Shown here one piece after another: positions 23,371 to 35,309 of a DNA stretch of 64,000 nt; position 1 is the first letter of the stretch; the number at the start of each line of letters is the position of its first letter. Source of the DNA: Seiridium cupressi (lineage: Eukaryota; Ascomycota; Sordariomycetes; Amphisphaeriales; Sporocadaceae); the NCBI GenBank assembly GCA_036674765.1, contig JARVKI010000005.1, positions 186,001 to 250,000 of the forward strand. The letters are read 5' to 3'. The notes under the pieces were generated by a model. That model was not told the origin of the DNA. It did not search any database and worked only from the letters and a program-made list of their open reading frames with translations. A program made the position numbers and the translations under genes.

Positions 23371-26300
23371 AGGGTAGATCACGAACAAATGTCATGTCAT
23401 GGTCATCAACACATGAATCTACGGATACCCTAGACGATGTTTAAAACGGTCTGGTATCTGAGGACGGCTGCATTCGGAGTCATATGGTTTGGGTCACCTG
23501 ATTTTCCCTCTGAAGAGGCTCAGCGACAAGTCGTACATAATGCGAATCAAGTCACGAGCCTTTTGCATGTAGCATGAGAAAACGGATGCATTTAACGCTC
23601 ACTTTTTGTGTCTTTAATTCTTGACGTTGCAGACATTCGGTGAAAGGCATGGGTATTGGTGGTTTGCCTGATCGCAACTTAATTTTCTACATGGCGGGAA
23701 GGCCAAGAAACCGGCGGCATTGGTCGTTGTACTCGATTGATGATATTTCTACAAGACTGTTCTCCGAAGTTTCCTATAGACTGGTGCTTTGATGTCCGAG
23801 AGAAGTACGCGTAGGATGTCTTGCCTTGCTATCCTGGTCACGTACTATGACTGTCCTTGTAGTCACGGACGGGCGTTCACACCTCAGCAAACTCATGTTT
23901 CGAAGATCATACCTGGCGGCGCCCTGGCAATCAGGAAAAAGTTGTCCAGTTTTTGTTTCCCTGACTCGGCAGTGATCTGAGCAGTCCATACAACGTCCAA
24001 ATGCCACTATCCCCTTGACTTTGTCATAGCCCTCTATAGACGCCACATCCGTTTTAAGCGCTCTAGCATCATGCAGAGGGGTTTTCCCATAGTGGGACAT
24101 ATATAGTCTTTCTACCTGAGCAAGCAATCACCAATGCCAGAAAAGCATCCTCTTGTGCGAATATATTATATATAGCAACTATGTCACCCCATTACGAACG
24201 GTGGCATGAAATGTCCATTAATTTGGGGACCGTATATTCTAGGAAACAGCATCAGCTCGGTAGTGCCTCGAAGACGGCACAATTTGCTCTCCCGTTAGAA
24301 ATTTCCGGTGAAGAGCATGTTTTGAGCAGGCTCGTCAGCTTTACTCCACGGTTACGATGAACTTAAAACTGTATGTCTTCGAGACGGCAGTGGAAGCATC
24401 GGAAAAACATCCCAAGAAAACAATCCGGTTGGCGATTCCTCGGTCATTCATGACACCGTCATAAATGCCCTGCTATTGCCGCCGTTTGCAGCAAGCCAGG
24501 GCAATAATAACCTAACGGTCAGTCAAATTCGATCCTCACGAAGCAGCGATATGTGTCCTTGTGGTAATCTTCATTTGGTCACACTCAATATTGGTTTTCG
24601 ATAGATCTTTGCTGCGGGGATAAAGAGCTAACACCTTGTTTTATCTCATTGGCAATTTGCGTTGATATACGCTCAAATACGTGCTTGTCCAGGCGATGAT
24701 TGTAACACTAAGGTCGCCGTTGCCTAAGGTGATCTGTTAATACTTTTAGTTGATTCCTATCCTTAACTATTCGGCTTAACACCATTTTCAGCGAGTTGAG
24801 ATTTCGGAAAGGAATCCCCTTATTATCTTGCTAGAAACGTTTGGCGTTATTCCCACAATGTTTGTGCACTGATTGGAACATATTCTTTCTACCTTTATAA
24901 GATAATAAAATTGTATCCAAACTGCCATACTTCATTCACCTTATAGGATATTTCTCCGATGCTAACTACCATGTAGTGTTGATAGCTGGCCTGGCCGCTC
25001 GACCGCTCAAAAGCTACCAGCACGAGTATGCGAATTATCTCATTCGGAGCACCGAGTTGACTCGATACTATGTACAGCTATTCTATTGTTTCTTGCATGA
25101 TTCGAATCAGTCTCGAGACCCGTCCTGAAATAGCGCCGACAGGGGTGATATATTATATCAGGCCGCGTTCATGAGAGTACGGACGCGTGACACAAGCCTC
25201 ACTTTTCAGGTGGTCACGACGTCGCTTGTATGCTTGATATGATGATGCATGCTAGCTCGGCACGACACTGTCGATTGCATTCCCGGTAGAAGTAGAGCTA
25301 TACGTGGAAGCTCCGCAGTAGGAATATTGGTCATCTATTTCTCCCTTGAGAGGTCTTGTTAAAAGGATGATCGTTGATCCGGCGACATGCAAATTGATAC
25401 CGTGGTCCAGCACAGTTCGGCTCATGGCAAGCGCGGCACCGAGTGTTCCTTAGAGTCAGATCCTCGAACTCAAGTTGTAGAACCGGAATGCCTTTCTGAG
25501 GCAACTTTCAGGACTCCCTATTTGATGCAGCTTGCCAGCAACCCAATCTTCGAGACCGTCTACACACTCGAGTCAATAGAGCGTCCTACGGTATGTTGCT
25601 TTGCACAACCAAGTAGAGTACCCCTCTTCTGAAACGCCGATGCAAAGACCCCTCAAAACTGTATCCTGCGCCGATGGAAGCTTAAAGTTTCGGCATACTG
25701 CATTTGGCAATATATCATGTTCTTTTCCAGGAACCGGGTTCGGGCGGCCTCTATACTCTATATGAAATATGCTTCATGGCGGCCGACCCCTCCTCAGCAA
25801 GTCAGCCTTTGACGTACTGAAGTGATAAAAACATTATGTGCGGCACTTTAAGTTGTGAAATCAAGGCTAGGTTATAAAACGGCAGCTGCCGAACCAATAA
25901 CAGCGGGCGAATTCCAAATATAAGGACTTAAGTCTTTTATACTGGCCGAGGTATTAAGCTTTATGGTATAATTGCTCGTGGCTCTCACATGTTGTATGCG
26001 TGTCTCGCATGAAGTGAGTTTTGGATTATGCAGTTCGACGTCAGGTTGGCCCGGCCCAGGCACTGACATTACGTTGCCTTGGTTTACCTTACACGGAAAA
26101 TGCGACGCATCTGCAGACCCATCGAGGCCAAGGGAAATCTGAGTGTGGTTTCAAGTAGCAAATCCCTAGAAGCGGTTCCGCGCCTTCTCATTCGTCATGT
26201 CAAGATGCACCAGAATTCAGAGATGGTCATGGCTTTAGCAAATTCTGTATCAAAACCTTCCTGGGGCGCGTTATGAAGGTCATGTAAGAATTGCTGTGTC

Positions 26301-28776
26301 TGCAACCGCTCCTCTACGAGATCTAATGGCGACTGCCGTACACCAACTCACGGTTGTGTCGGCAGCAAGACAGTACACCGGTGACATAATCGTAGAAACA
26401 AGCAGGTCACGGGCAGGCATCGAAGTCAACAAGCGTCTGGAAGTCCCACGAGTCAAGTGTTTAGGTATTACTGCGTCAATAGGACTAAATAGAGCAGGTT
26501 GCAATTTGTCCAATCCGTGAGCCTTACGAACCACATGCGCCATCACAAGATTACAAGGACGAATAATTGGCTGATGGCATCTTGTCATGATAAGAAAGGC
26601 GTGGTGTAGATGGCCGATGCTGCACACATGCAGGGAAAATGCCGCTGAGATGTTTAGGATTCATCATCTCCGCAATATGGGTACTACTTGAGTAAGAATT
26701 CGGACTCTGCCGTCCATGCTAAGAGCAGGAACCGCGCCGATGGGCATAATAATCGAGGCTGTGAGCAACGTGGAAGACTTGCGATTTCAGGTATGGGCGC
26801 TGCTATCACGAAGCATCAGAACTTATGTTGGCGGATACCTACTGACCGGCATTCTGGGAGGAATATGTAATTTTTAAAACACGGGTGATAGAGCTGTTGC
26901 ATTCCCTTGAAAAGATGAGCATGACCATATTCCTTGGCCGAGAATGCACCGAGCACGTGTATCTTGGAATGCTGAACAATGGATGTTATTTCTGTGAGCC
27001 GGTGGCTTAGCGACGACAGGCGTAACAACATGTAGCATGGCCAATGATCGCCGCAGAAGCATTGCAGAGGGATCGAACTTTACCACTGACGAGGTTCTTA
27101 AATTACCTTGTGGCGATTAACCGAATTAAGAAAGCCATCTAGGAAACAAAGGCATGACGTAGAAGCTACCTTTTCCCTAAGAAATCATCAAAAGGTGTGC
27201 CCGCGTCGTAAGGCCATCAGCGTCGGAGATGGGACGACACCATCAAGTGTCGTAACGGGGGCGGCGCTCTAGTTGGGTGCATTGTACAATGTTGCTGGAT
27301 GGCCACGCCCCTGCGTCACGTCACGGCGATCCCTCGCTGATCCAATAGGATCACTGGACAGGCCCAAAAATAGCCCGTGCCTGATCTAGCTGACAGATCG
27401 GGACCCCTGACTGACAGATCTTCGTCCCTGCAAGTCAGCAATGCGTAGTCCAGGCCTGGATTCTGCCTTGAAATTATATTCAGTCATGACCTCCTAGGTC
27501 CTCATTGCGTATGTGTACATTGTAGCCGGCACTCGAGAATGGCCTGTGACGATCGCCATAGAAAGTAGCCAACATACCTAAACCCCGCTGTCCAGCCATA
27601 GATGGATGCGCACTTGTCACTACACGTAGATTAGGTGAGAACACCGTCCGTCAATGCGATTTTGTATGCTGCCCAGCACTGAACAATTGCCGAGCCCGGT
27701 AATGGACGAGGTTGACGTACCCAGTGCCAGCGGGGTCGTTCGAGTTGCCACTTGTTTGCGCCTTTTAATGTTGCTTGGCTGTTGGTCATCTTGGTATGAT
27801 CCCTCCAGAATAAGCTCAGAGCCCTGGCCCCAAAATGCACAAGACCACCTAGATTGTCTTCGTCGAAAACCTATTTTAAGCTCGTCTAGCCTCATTCGGA
27901 CGGCCTCTAACCCAGCCGGGTATAGTACGTAGCATCCTTTCAGCCTCAAAGAGGACAAATTGGCACCAACTGGGCGGATTGGGATTGAACGGCAGCGGGT
28001 AAGGCGTTCCTCATAGTTAGGGTTCGGCTTTGTTCCAAGTTTAATCTGGCTCTTCCATAGCGGTGAGGACCTCGCAACGCGCCCTTCAGAATGAACGCGT
28101 CCTCTGGTACGCACTCTATAAGGTTGAACTATTCACTGTCATTGTAATCGCTCATGCAAACAACACTTGTCATGCTTATTTGGGCTAGGTGACATGAAGA
28201 AGTAGGTTTTTGCAGTATACAATCTAGGTGGAAGGGCCATGCACGCTGCGCCGCAATCCTGGGAACTCCTCCGCAACCAATGATGGCTGCAGACTGGCCA
28301 CGAGAGAACGGCTGTCATTCTTGTGCCTCTTGTGCTGCTCGCGAGCCGACCCCTGGGAGGATGGCTCCCGCGAGCCAACAGGAGCAGCCATGCTGCCCGG
28401 GATCCGACTCGAGCGCGATCTGGACCGTGGCCGAGAGTGCTCCTGTAGCCGGATGTCAGGCAAGATGGCTTGGCTAAGATGTCATGAACTCAGTTGGATC
28501 CCAGGAAGTCACCCATGTGGCTCTGGCAACTGGATCCGATCAGGACCAGCCCCCGGAGCGAAACCACGTTCACTGCACGCCTTCTTACTCGCGTTGCATC
28601 CTCCGGCCCCCGAGATTACACAACGTATATAAGGTCGTGTCTCGTCGCCATGGTTCATCAATAGCCTTTTCGGTTCATATGCTCCACTAGATCGTCCGAC
28701 CCGCCTTCTTCCCGCTCAAGCCAAGCCCAGCTTTAAATATACTATTGCTTATGTTGGAGGTCGCAAAGGCGGAATC
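23371..28776. other. Long gene-poor region
   Basis: About 5.4 kb without a convincing gene. Short frames (for example 25387-25632 plus, 27620-28114 minus) lack starts, domains or splice partners. Around 27385-27425 the decamer CTGACAGATC occurs twice 20-odd nt apart. AT content rises around 24.1-25.2 kb. Confidence 0.45.
28626..28633 (+). promoter_or_regulatory. TATA box of the secreted-protein gene
   Basis: TATATAAG lies about 150 nt upstream of the ATG at 28777, a reasonable distance for a fungal TATA box with a 5' UTR of about 100 nt. Confidence 0.45.
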
Positions 28777-29556
28777 ATGTTAGGACGTCTATTTACTTTC
28801 GCCTCCCTGATGGCTATTGCGGCCGCGTTGCCGGCCGCGGAAAAGGGCACTATCGCTTCGATGGAGCCTAGAGACTACGGAACGCCAACCGAAGTCAGCG
28901 GTACATGCTATACACCTTCAGGAAACGGTGCTGGCTGCCCAAGCTCGGCGACTCAGTCCATGGGCGACACTGATGACGGCAAGAAAACAGGCATCACAGT
29001 CTATAACAAAGATAGCCAAACGCGCAGCTTTTTTATCTACAAAAACAACTGCGACTGTTCGCCCGTCAAGTACATATCGGTACCGGCAAATGGCAAGATG
29101 TTTATCGCCATGGCCGCCGGCTTCCAGGGTCGGATAGTGCGCGGCACAGAGGCAGCCAACCTCGACGGCAAGTCTCACGCCTTGGGCACCTGGATGGAGT
29201 TCTCGTGGGATGCCGATGGCAAGGGTTGGGCCGACGTCTCGCTGATCAAGGGCTGCGATGGCGCTGTAGACGTAACGGCAGACGATGGTGTAGGTGCGCA
29301 GACAGGCTTCAATGACGATGTACTTGACAGCGCCCCTGAAGGAGCCTACAAGCTGAAGGCAGTCACTGGTTCCAAGGTCATCATGGAGACCGAGAGCCTC
29401 ACGGACGCCGGTGTCATCAATACGACGCCGAGAGACTGGCTCTATAAAGAAATCGGCGTGTGGACGAGAGCGTACATTGACGATCATCATGGCAACCCTG
29501 ATATCTGCTCTGCGAACGGGCGGTTCGACATCAATTTCTATCCCGGACGGCCGTAA
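28777..29556 (+). CDS. Secreted protein, thaumatin-like fold suspected (259 aa)
   Basis: Single exon from ATG 28777. A clear signal peptide occupies residues 1-18 (MLGRLFTFASLMAIAAAL, cleavage near AAALPAA). The mature part has several Cys (SGTCYTPSG, AGCPSS, NNCDCSP, KGCDG, DICSANG). The central region reads GRIVRGTEAANLDG, then GTWMEFSWDADG, then GWADVSLIKGCDGAVDV. This order resembles the GRxW / AEFTL / DFYDVSLVDGFN signature of thaumatin-like and CalA/CetA-type fungal proteins, with Asp/Gly-rich substitutions. No catalytic residues are evident and no GPI signal is seen at the C-terminus (FYPGRP). A TATA box lies upstream. A role at the cell surface or in host/substrate interaction is possible but not shown. 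Confidence 0.72.
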   Translation: MLGRLFTFASLMAIAAALPAAEKGTIASMEPRDYGTPTEVSGTCYTPSGNGAGCPSSATQSMGDTDDGKKTGITVYNKDSQTRSFFIYKNNCDCSPVKYISVPANGKMFIAMAAGFQGRIVRGTEAANLDGKSHALGTWMEFSWDADGKGWADVSLIKGCDGAVDVTADDGVGAQTGFNDDVLDSAPEGAYKLKAVTGSKVIMETESLTDAGVINTTPRDWLYKEIGVWTRAYIDDHHGNPDICSANGRFDINFYPGRP

Positions 29557-30493
29557 ACGAGAAGACGCCCTGGTTGGGTTCATGCGGCTGCGGTGTCGTC
29601 TCGGTCTTATTACGATATACCATGACATGGAATGTGGGTCAGCGGTGTCCTCGGGACAGGCCATTTGGTTTCTGTCTGGTTGTTCTTTTTTATTTTATTT
29701 TTTATTTTGTCTTTTCTTTTTCTAGCGAGGAGTTTTACAAGGGGAACCCGAGAGGTACCCGGCATCATGACAAGGGCTTCGACCCGAACGGGGCCGATGG
29801 AACCTGCCGCCGCCAAAGTGCAGCCCAGTCTACAATTGTAGAGCTGATACATACATGAAGAGCAGAGACCAACAGAATGTCTCTCGCCACGTACATAGAT
29901 TCCAAACGACATATTGCATGCCCTCGGTCTCTACACGCTGCCGTGAATTACAAGTCCCACCTGTTGGTGCTGTGCAAAGCGAATGAGGTGCTGTCTTCGT
30001 AAACTGCACTAATGCTAGAAGGCTTCGTTTGACTTGCTGCCACGAGATGTTTAGCAGCCCGCGCTCGCCAAGCTGCCCTGCAACGTGCTCTCGCGTTCAC
30101 TTCTGTCGCCATTCAAGTCAGATGTCGGTTCCCTTAGACATGTGCCCCAGATATGTAAAGTCACATGCTGTGACCCTAACCACTGGGCTCAGCTGCTAAG
30201 AGTGCCCAGACCACAGAAAAGTGCGGGAAAATTTGGGGCAAGTGTGGAAGACTGGTTGACATCACGACACGGCCCACCAACTAATCTGCTCGCAGTCTAG
30301 GTGGTATGGGGCTTAGTATGGAGATTTGTGGACCACTCCAAGGATCCATCCGCTTACGGACCTCGGCTCCCTTAACCAGCGCCCGAAGAAGATGCCGGGC
30401 GTCATCTGTTTTAAGGGACCACCGCGTCCTGGGCCCTTCGACGTTCTCATCTCTCAGAGGATTTCATAGACTTCATAAATCTAATTCGACAAG
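29557..30493. other. Intergenic
   Basis: The T-rich tract at about 29685-29725 is probably the 3' UTR of the secreted-protein gene. A tRNA-A-box-like segment sits on the minus strand at 30161-30190 (see findings). No gene recognised. Confidence 0.45.
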
Positions 30494-32593
30494 ATGCCGT
30501 CTAATCCGGAATGGGTAAAGCGATTGGTTCCGGCCGAGCCGCAAGGCGCCGACCTCATTACGAATGAACGCGCCGCCAGCAACCTCAACGTTGACCAGCT
30601 GGCTGACTTCATGTTCACCAAAGAGACCCTGGAAATGCGGGAGCGCATTCTCAAGGTCCTCGTTGCCGACCCCATCTTTGACAAGTCGCAAAACTACTTT
30701 CAAGGTCGCGAGGATCGGATCAAGGCCTCCCTCGCAAAGGCAAAGCGGCTCCGTCAGCTGACCGTCAAGCACCACTGGAACCAGGACGAGTACTATTGCG
30801 CCAACGAGCTTCTGAGCGAACCCACCCCCTATGGTCTCCATGCTAGCATGTTCCTTGTGACGCTACGCGAGCAGGGCACGCCTGAACAGCACGAACTGTT
30901 TTTGAAGAAGGCAGAGGACTACAAGATCATCGGATGCTATGCTCAGACGGAGCTTGGCCATGGATCTAACGTCAGAGGGCTGGAGACGACGGCCACGTGG
31001 AACCAGAGTGACAAGACATTCATTCTCCATTCACCGCATCTCACATCTTCCAAATGGTGGATCGGCTCTTTGGGCAAAGCCGCAAACCATGCGGTTGTCA
31101 TGGCCCAGCTCATCATCAATGGGAAACCTTACGGGCCGCATCCATTCGTGGTCCAAATCCGAGACCTCAAGACCCATGAGCCGCTCGAGAACGTCCATGT
31201 CGGTGATATCGGACCCAAGTTTGGATACAACACCATGGACAACGGCTTCCTCCTTCTCAATCATGTCAAGGTTCCTCATGCCAACATGCTTGCAAGGTTC
31301 TCGCATGTTGATCCCGAGTCAGGCAAATACAAGCGTCCTGCAAACCCATCTCTTATTTACGGCACCTTGACCTACGTCCGTAGCACCATTGTGCTGCAGT
31401 CAGGCTCCACCCTGGCCCGTGGCGTCACCATCGCGACACGCTACTGTGCCGTGCGGCGCCAATTCCAAGACCTCGACGCCAAAGGTTCCGATGTGGGCGA
31501 GAACCAGGTGCTCAACTACACCATGGTGCAGGTCCGTCTACTGCCTCTCCTGGCCGCTACATATGCTCTTCACTTCACTGGACGCGGCATGCTCCAGCTC
31601 TACCAGGAGAACCAGAAGCGCATGGCAGCAGGTCGCGATGCAGGCAAACTCAGCGACGCGAACCGTCGTCCCGGCCCTGAAGAGCTCAACCCCGGAACCG
31701 ACCTGTTGGCTGACCTGCACGCAACGTCTTGCGCGCTGAAGGCCTACGGAAGTACTGTCGCTGGGGAGGGTCTAGAGGTATGCCGTCGTGCTTGCGGTGG
31801 CCACGGCTACAGCTCCTTCTCCGGTATTGGCTCCTGGTATGCCGACTATCTCCCCACGTTGACCTGGGAGGGCGACAACTACATGCTTACACAGCAGGTG
31901 TGTCGGTACCTGCTCAAGTCGGCGCGTGCCGTGCTTTCCGGGAAAGCAGCAGAGAATGACACAACGCGCATTCTCAAGACGTTCTTGGCTCGGCGGGACA
32001 CTGGCGCTGCCTTCGATGTGCTGGCTTCGGACACTGAGCTGGTGGACGCGTACGCATGGCGCGTTGCCTATCTGACCTTTGAAGCGCTGCAGCACCGCGA
32101 CGTTGACAAGCGGTCCTGGAACAGCTTGCTCGTCGACTTCCACCGTCTCAGCACGGCTCACGCGCAGTACATGGTCGTCAAGAGCTTCCATGATGCGCTC
32201 GTAAATGACTCTTCCACACAGAGCTCACTCGACCGCCAAACTGTGACTATTCTCTCCAAACTCTTCCGCCTTTTTGCACTCCACACCCTCGAGCGCGAGG
32301 CATCCGAGTTCTTCTCCAGCAGTGCTACCACGGTCCGTCAAATCACTCTCGCTCGCAAGGCTGTTATGAAGCTGCTCGAGGACATCAGGCCCCATGCTGT
32401 GAGACTGGTGGATGCATGGAAGTTCTCTGACTGGCAGCTCGATTCGAGTTTGGGCCGGTATGATGGAAAGGTGTACGAGGACATGTTCTACCGGGCTAGC
32501 GAGCTCAACCCCCTGAACAAGGTGGTGTTCGATCCTTACCCAGACAGCGATGTGCTGTTCAAGAAAGACGAGAGGGTAAAGAGTAAACTATAG
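30494..32593 (+). CDS. Peroxisomal acyl-CoA oxidase (699 aa)
   Basis: Single intronless frame, ATG 30494, stop 32591-32593. The N-terminal alpha domain is followed by the FAD/substrate segment CYAQTELGHGSN (148-159) and the central beta domain. The C-terminal part has the CGGHGYS motif (434-440), where the catalytic Glu of the family lies nearby. The last three residues are SKL, a canonical PTS1 peroxisome signal. Length matches fungal acyl-CoA oxidases (about 690-700 aa). The enzyme catalyses the first step of peroxisomal beta-oxidation, making trans-2-enoyl-CoA and H2O2. Fungi often carry several paralogues with different chain-length preferences; which one this is cannot be read from sequence. 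The frame is intact. Confidence 0.96.
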   Translation: MPSNPEWVKRLVPAEPQGADLITNERAASNLNVDQLADFMFTKETLEMRERILKVLVADPIFDKSQNYFQGREDRIKASLAKAKRLRQLTVKHHWNQDEYYCANELLSEPTPYGLHASMFLVTLREQGTPEQHELFLKKAEDYKIIGCYAQTELGHGSNVRGLETTATWNQSDKTFILHSPHLTSSKWWIGSLGKAANHAVVMAQLIINGKPYGPHPFVVQIRDLKTHEPLENVHVGDIGPKFGYNTMDNGFLLLNHVKVPHANMLARFSHVDPESGKYKRPANPSLIYGTLTYVRSTIVLQSGSTLARGVTIATRYCAVRRQFQDLDAKGSDVGENQVLNYTMVQVRLLPLLAATYALHFTGRGMLQLYQENQKRMAAGRDAGKLSDANRRPGPEELNPGTDLLADLHATSCALKAYGSTVAGEGLEVCRRACGGHGYSSFSGIGSWYADYLPTLTWEGDNYMLTQQVCRYLLKSARAVLSGKAAENDTTRILKTFLARRDTGAAFDVLASDTELVDAYAWRVAYLTFEALQHRDVDKRSWNSLLVDFHRLSTAHAQYMVVKSFHDALVNDSSTQSSLDRQTVTILSKLFRLFALHTLEREASEFFSSSATTVRQITLARKAVMKLLEDIRPHAVRLVDAWKFSDWQLDSSLGRYDGKVYEDMFYRASELNPLNKVVFDPYPDSDVLFKKDERVKSKL

Positions 32594-33259
32594 AGGACGG
32601 AAGGCACTCGCGTCGCCCAGGCATCATCATTTAGAAGTTAATTGTATCATTAGCAATAGAGACCATCAGCGTTTGTTCTTGTTGAATCAACTCCGACAAG
32701 ATTGCTTCGTGCTTTGTATGGGGCTGATTCCGTGCCAGATGAGCTTTGATGTGTGGATCTCGTCAAGGGAACACCGGCCTAATTCGCCGCACACTCGTAT
32801 CAACGAGACTCGCCCATCATAACTGCCATATCTCCGCCGAAGTCTTCGGCGATCGATTTTTACGGGTCATTTATGGGCGCAAAGCAGTCTTTCCGGCGGC
32901 GGGAGGCATGCTCTTTGCCGGCGCCGTGTTCAGTTTATCATCGGTACCGTTCAGTGCTATTCGGTACCGACTTATTTCGACTCACCGACTAATGGAATAC
33001 CCGCTGACCCGCAAATCCGCAAATCCAAGAAGTGCGACTAGGAATGAACTCTTGCCTTCGCAAAACTCGTGAAACATGAGATCCGAGCTGCTGGTAGAAG
33101 TTTGTCAAACAGGTTTCGTACGTGTGCCTAAAATGTCCGAAATGGCCGAGTGGAAGGACTTCACAATGTGCATATTTACGAAGAGAGTTGGAGGTCGATT
33201 ATAGGATGGCAACGCGGTGGAATATACGTGAAACCATCAATTCAACTCATCCCACCAAC
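32594..33259. other. Intergenic
   Basis: No gene recognised. A third tRNA-A-box-like segment lies at 33143-33170 on the plus strand, upstream of the monooxygenase. An in-frame ATG at 33206 could start the monooxygenase earlier than 33260. Confidence 0.4.
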
Positions 33260-34901
33260 ATGACTGTAAACGGTTCTTCACTGCAAGTGCTGATTGTCGG
33301 CGCCGGAATAGGCGGACTGACGGCCGCCGTGGCTCTGCGCCGCCAAGGCCATCGGGTCCTTGTATGCCATGACCCTTTCGTTCTTTCAAGTCCTCCTACG
33401 TATCTGACGTGGCATAGATGTTCGAAAAATCCAGGTTCGCCTCCGAGATTGGAGCCGCCATCCATGCCGCGCCAAACAGCAGTCGCTTACTTCGGCGATT
33501 GGGAATGGAGCCCAAGGAACATGGCGGGACTCTGATGAAAGGAGTTGGTCCACCCCTCAGACGATGCCTCTTACGTATTTAAATTTATTTAAATGGTGCT
33601 TACCTATACCAGATGGCTTTCTACGATGGCAAAGGCAACCTCAAGTCTACGTCGACTACGGAAGGGATGAGAGGAAACGAGAACCAGGACTGGTATTTGA
33701 TTCACCGAGCACATCTGCATCAGGCACTCAAAGATCTGGCCCTGTCTGAGAAAGGAGCTGGCCGGCCAGCAGAGCTCAGGCTCAATTGCAAGATTGTGGA
33801 CTTGGATATTGAGGTCAAGACCATCGTCCTTGAGACTGGCGAGATTTTCTCGGGAGATCTTATCATTGGTGCTGATGGTCTCATGTATGGCCAAGAGTCC
33901 CTAGCACTACTCCTGAAGTATCAAAACTAACGAAGCAGTCATTCACGCGCTCCTATGTCGCGCCAGACGCACGAACCTTTCCAAGCGGCAAGAGTTGCTA
34001 CCGCTGGCTGGCGCCGGAGGAATACTTCCTGAGCCATGAGGCCACGAAGGAATATGCCTCCCGGCCGGGCTACATGTATGAGTGGCTCAATGGCGACAGG
34101 CGCCTCTACTACTATCCGTGCGCCAACCATACAATTTCTAACCTGGTCGCTTTCTTGCCTAGCGTCGAGGCAGAGTCCTCTGATACATCAGGTAAAACAA
34201 CCATTGCTCCTCGACTAACAGAGTCATGTCTTGTTGATCATTCTAACACCAAATAATTCCATAGGATGGAGTGCTCAAGCCTGTAAGGAAGCACTGCTCG
34301 GCTCTTTCTCCGCATTCGGGCCAGGTCCACGGGAAGTCCTCAAGCAAGCCCCCGAGGCGGAGATCAAAGTCTGGAGTCTCGAGGACATGGAGAGCCTTGC
34401 AACATGGTTCAAAGGCCCCTTGGTGCTCATAGGCGATGCGGCTCACCCTTTTATGCCTTGTGAGTCCTTTATCTTCTCATCCTTCACATGCTGTGTTATA
34501 GCTGTCCCTAATCCGTCGCTAATCAGACATGAACATCAGACTCGGGCCAAGGAGGCGCCATGGCAATCGAGGACGGCGCCGCGCTCGGCGCTGTTCTGCC
34601 GATTGGCACCAAGGCCTCTGAGATCCCGGCACGACTGGCTCTATGGCAGAAGTGTAGGCAGAACCGCGTGGAACACATCCGAGCCTTCACGTGACGCAAC
34701 GGAAGGGACCCTGGCAACCCGGAACTTCCAAAGCCGACTCGTAAGTAATACGACTGATCATCCTACTGTGAGCTGGGCGAGCTAGTCAGCTAATGAGTGA
34801 ATGTAGCGGATGAAGTCATGGAGTTTTTCCCGTACTGCAGCAGTCACGATGCGTGGGATGCAGCTTCGGAGGCACTGCAGTCATCCAGGGGCGGGAGTTG
34901 A
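33260..34901 (+). pseudogene. FAD-dependent monooxygenase (salicylate-hydroxylase-like) with nonsense codon
   Basis: Exons: 33260-33361, 33418-33543, 33613-33877, then an exon to 34191, 34265-34459, 34540-34740 and 34807-34901. The GxGxxG dinucleotide motif (VGAGIGG) is at the N-terminus, EIGAAIH follows, GADG ends exon 3, and the second FAD motif GPLVLIGDAAHPFMP is present with GQGGAMAIEDGAAL across the next junction. The last exon ends SSHDAWDAASEAL, as in the family. A TGA at 34692-34694 interrupts exon 6 in the expected FTRRNGRDP context; it is one C-to-T step from CGA. Reading past it, frame and last intron are correct to the natural stop. The third intron acceptor is also uncertain: the one at 33938 gives the better homology but the wrong phase, while one at 33966 keeps frame but deletes the GADG-proximal segment. 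The gene is probably inactive. Confidence 0.7.
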
Positions 34902-35309
34902 TAATCACACGTCCGGCCGGTGTTATTCACACAGTGGGATGAATATAATTGAGGCCTGTTCTTAGACTACTGCAGCTAGTCGCTTCTTGAGTGAATCAAT
35001 GATCACTGTGTGTACCGCCTGGGCCTGACTTCTTAGGTTACTCAATAGGTGCGAGTGCAGCTTTCGTGATTGACTTTCTGTCCTTACTTGGCAATGGTTA
35101 GCAGTGATTGTGGATACATCATGTGTTGGTTAGTCACATTATGCCTCGATCACTACCGTGAATCTGTTTCCCATAGTTCAGTCGGCGACGTATAAATTGT
35201 CGCACTTGTTCCTTGATCAACTCCCTTATGTCTAGAATCAACACCTTCTACCCTTTGAAATACTCGTTCATTACCCATACCAGTTTCACTTTTAGCCCCC
35301 TCTCCTCAA
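34902..35309. other. Intergenic
   Basis: Nothing recognised apart from flanking UTR-like sequence; CT-rich just before 35310. Confidence 0.4.

Noticed and set aside
27620..28114. 164-codon minus-strand frame
   Set aside because: No ATG start, basic composition without a domain, no splice partner.
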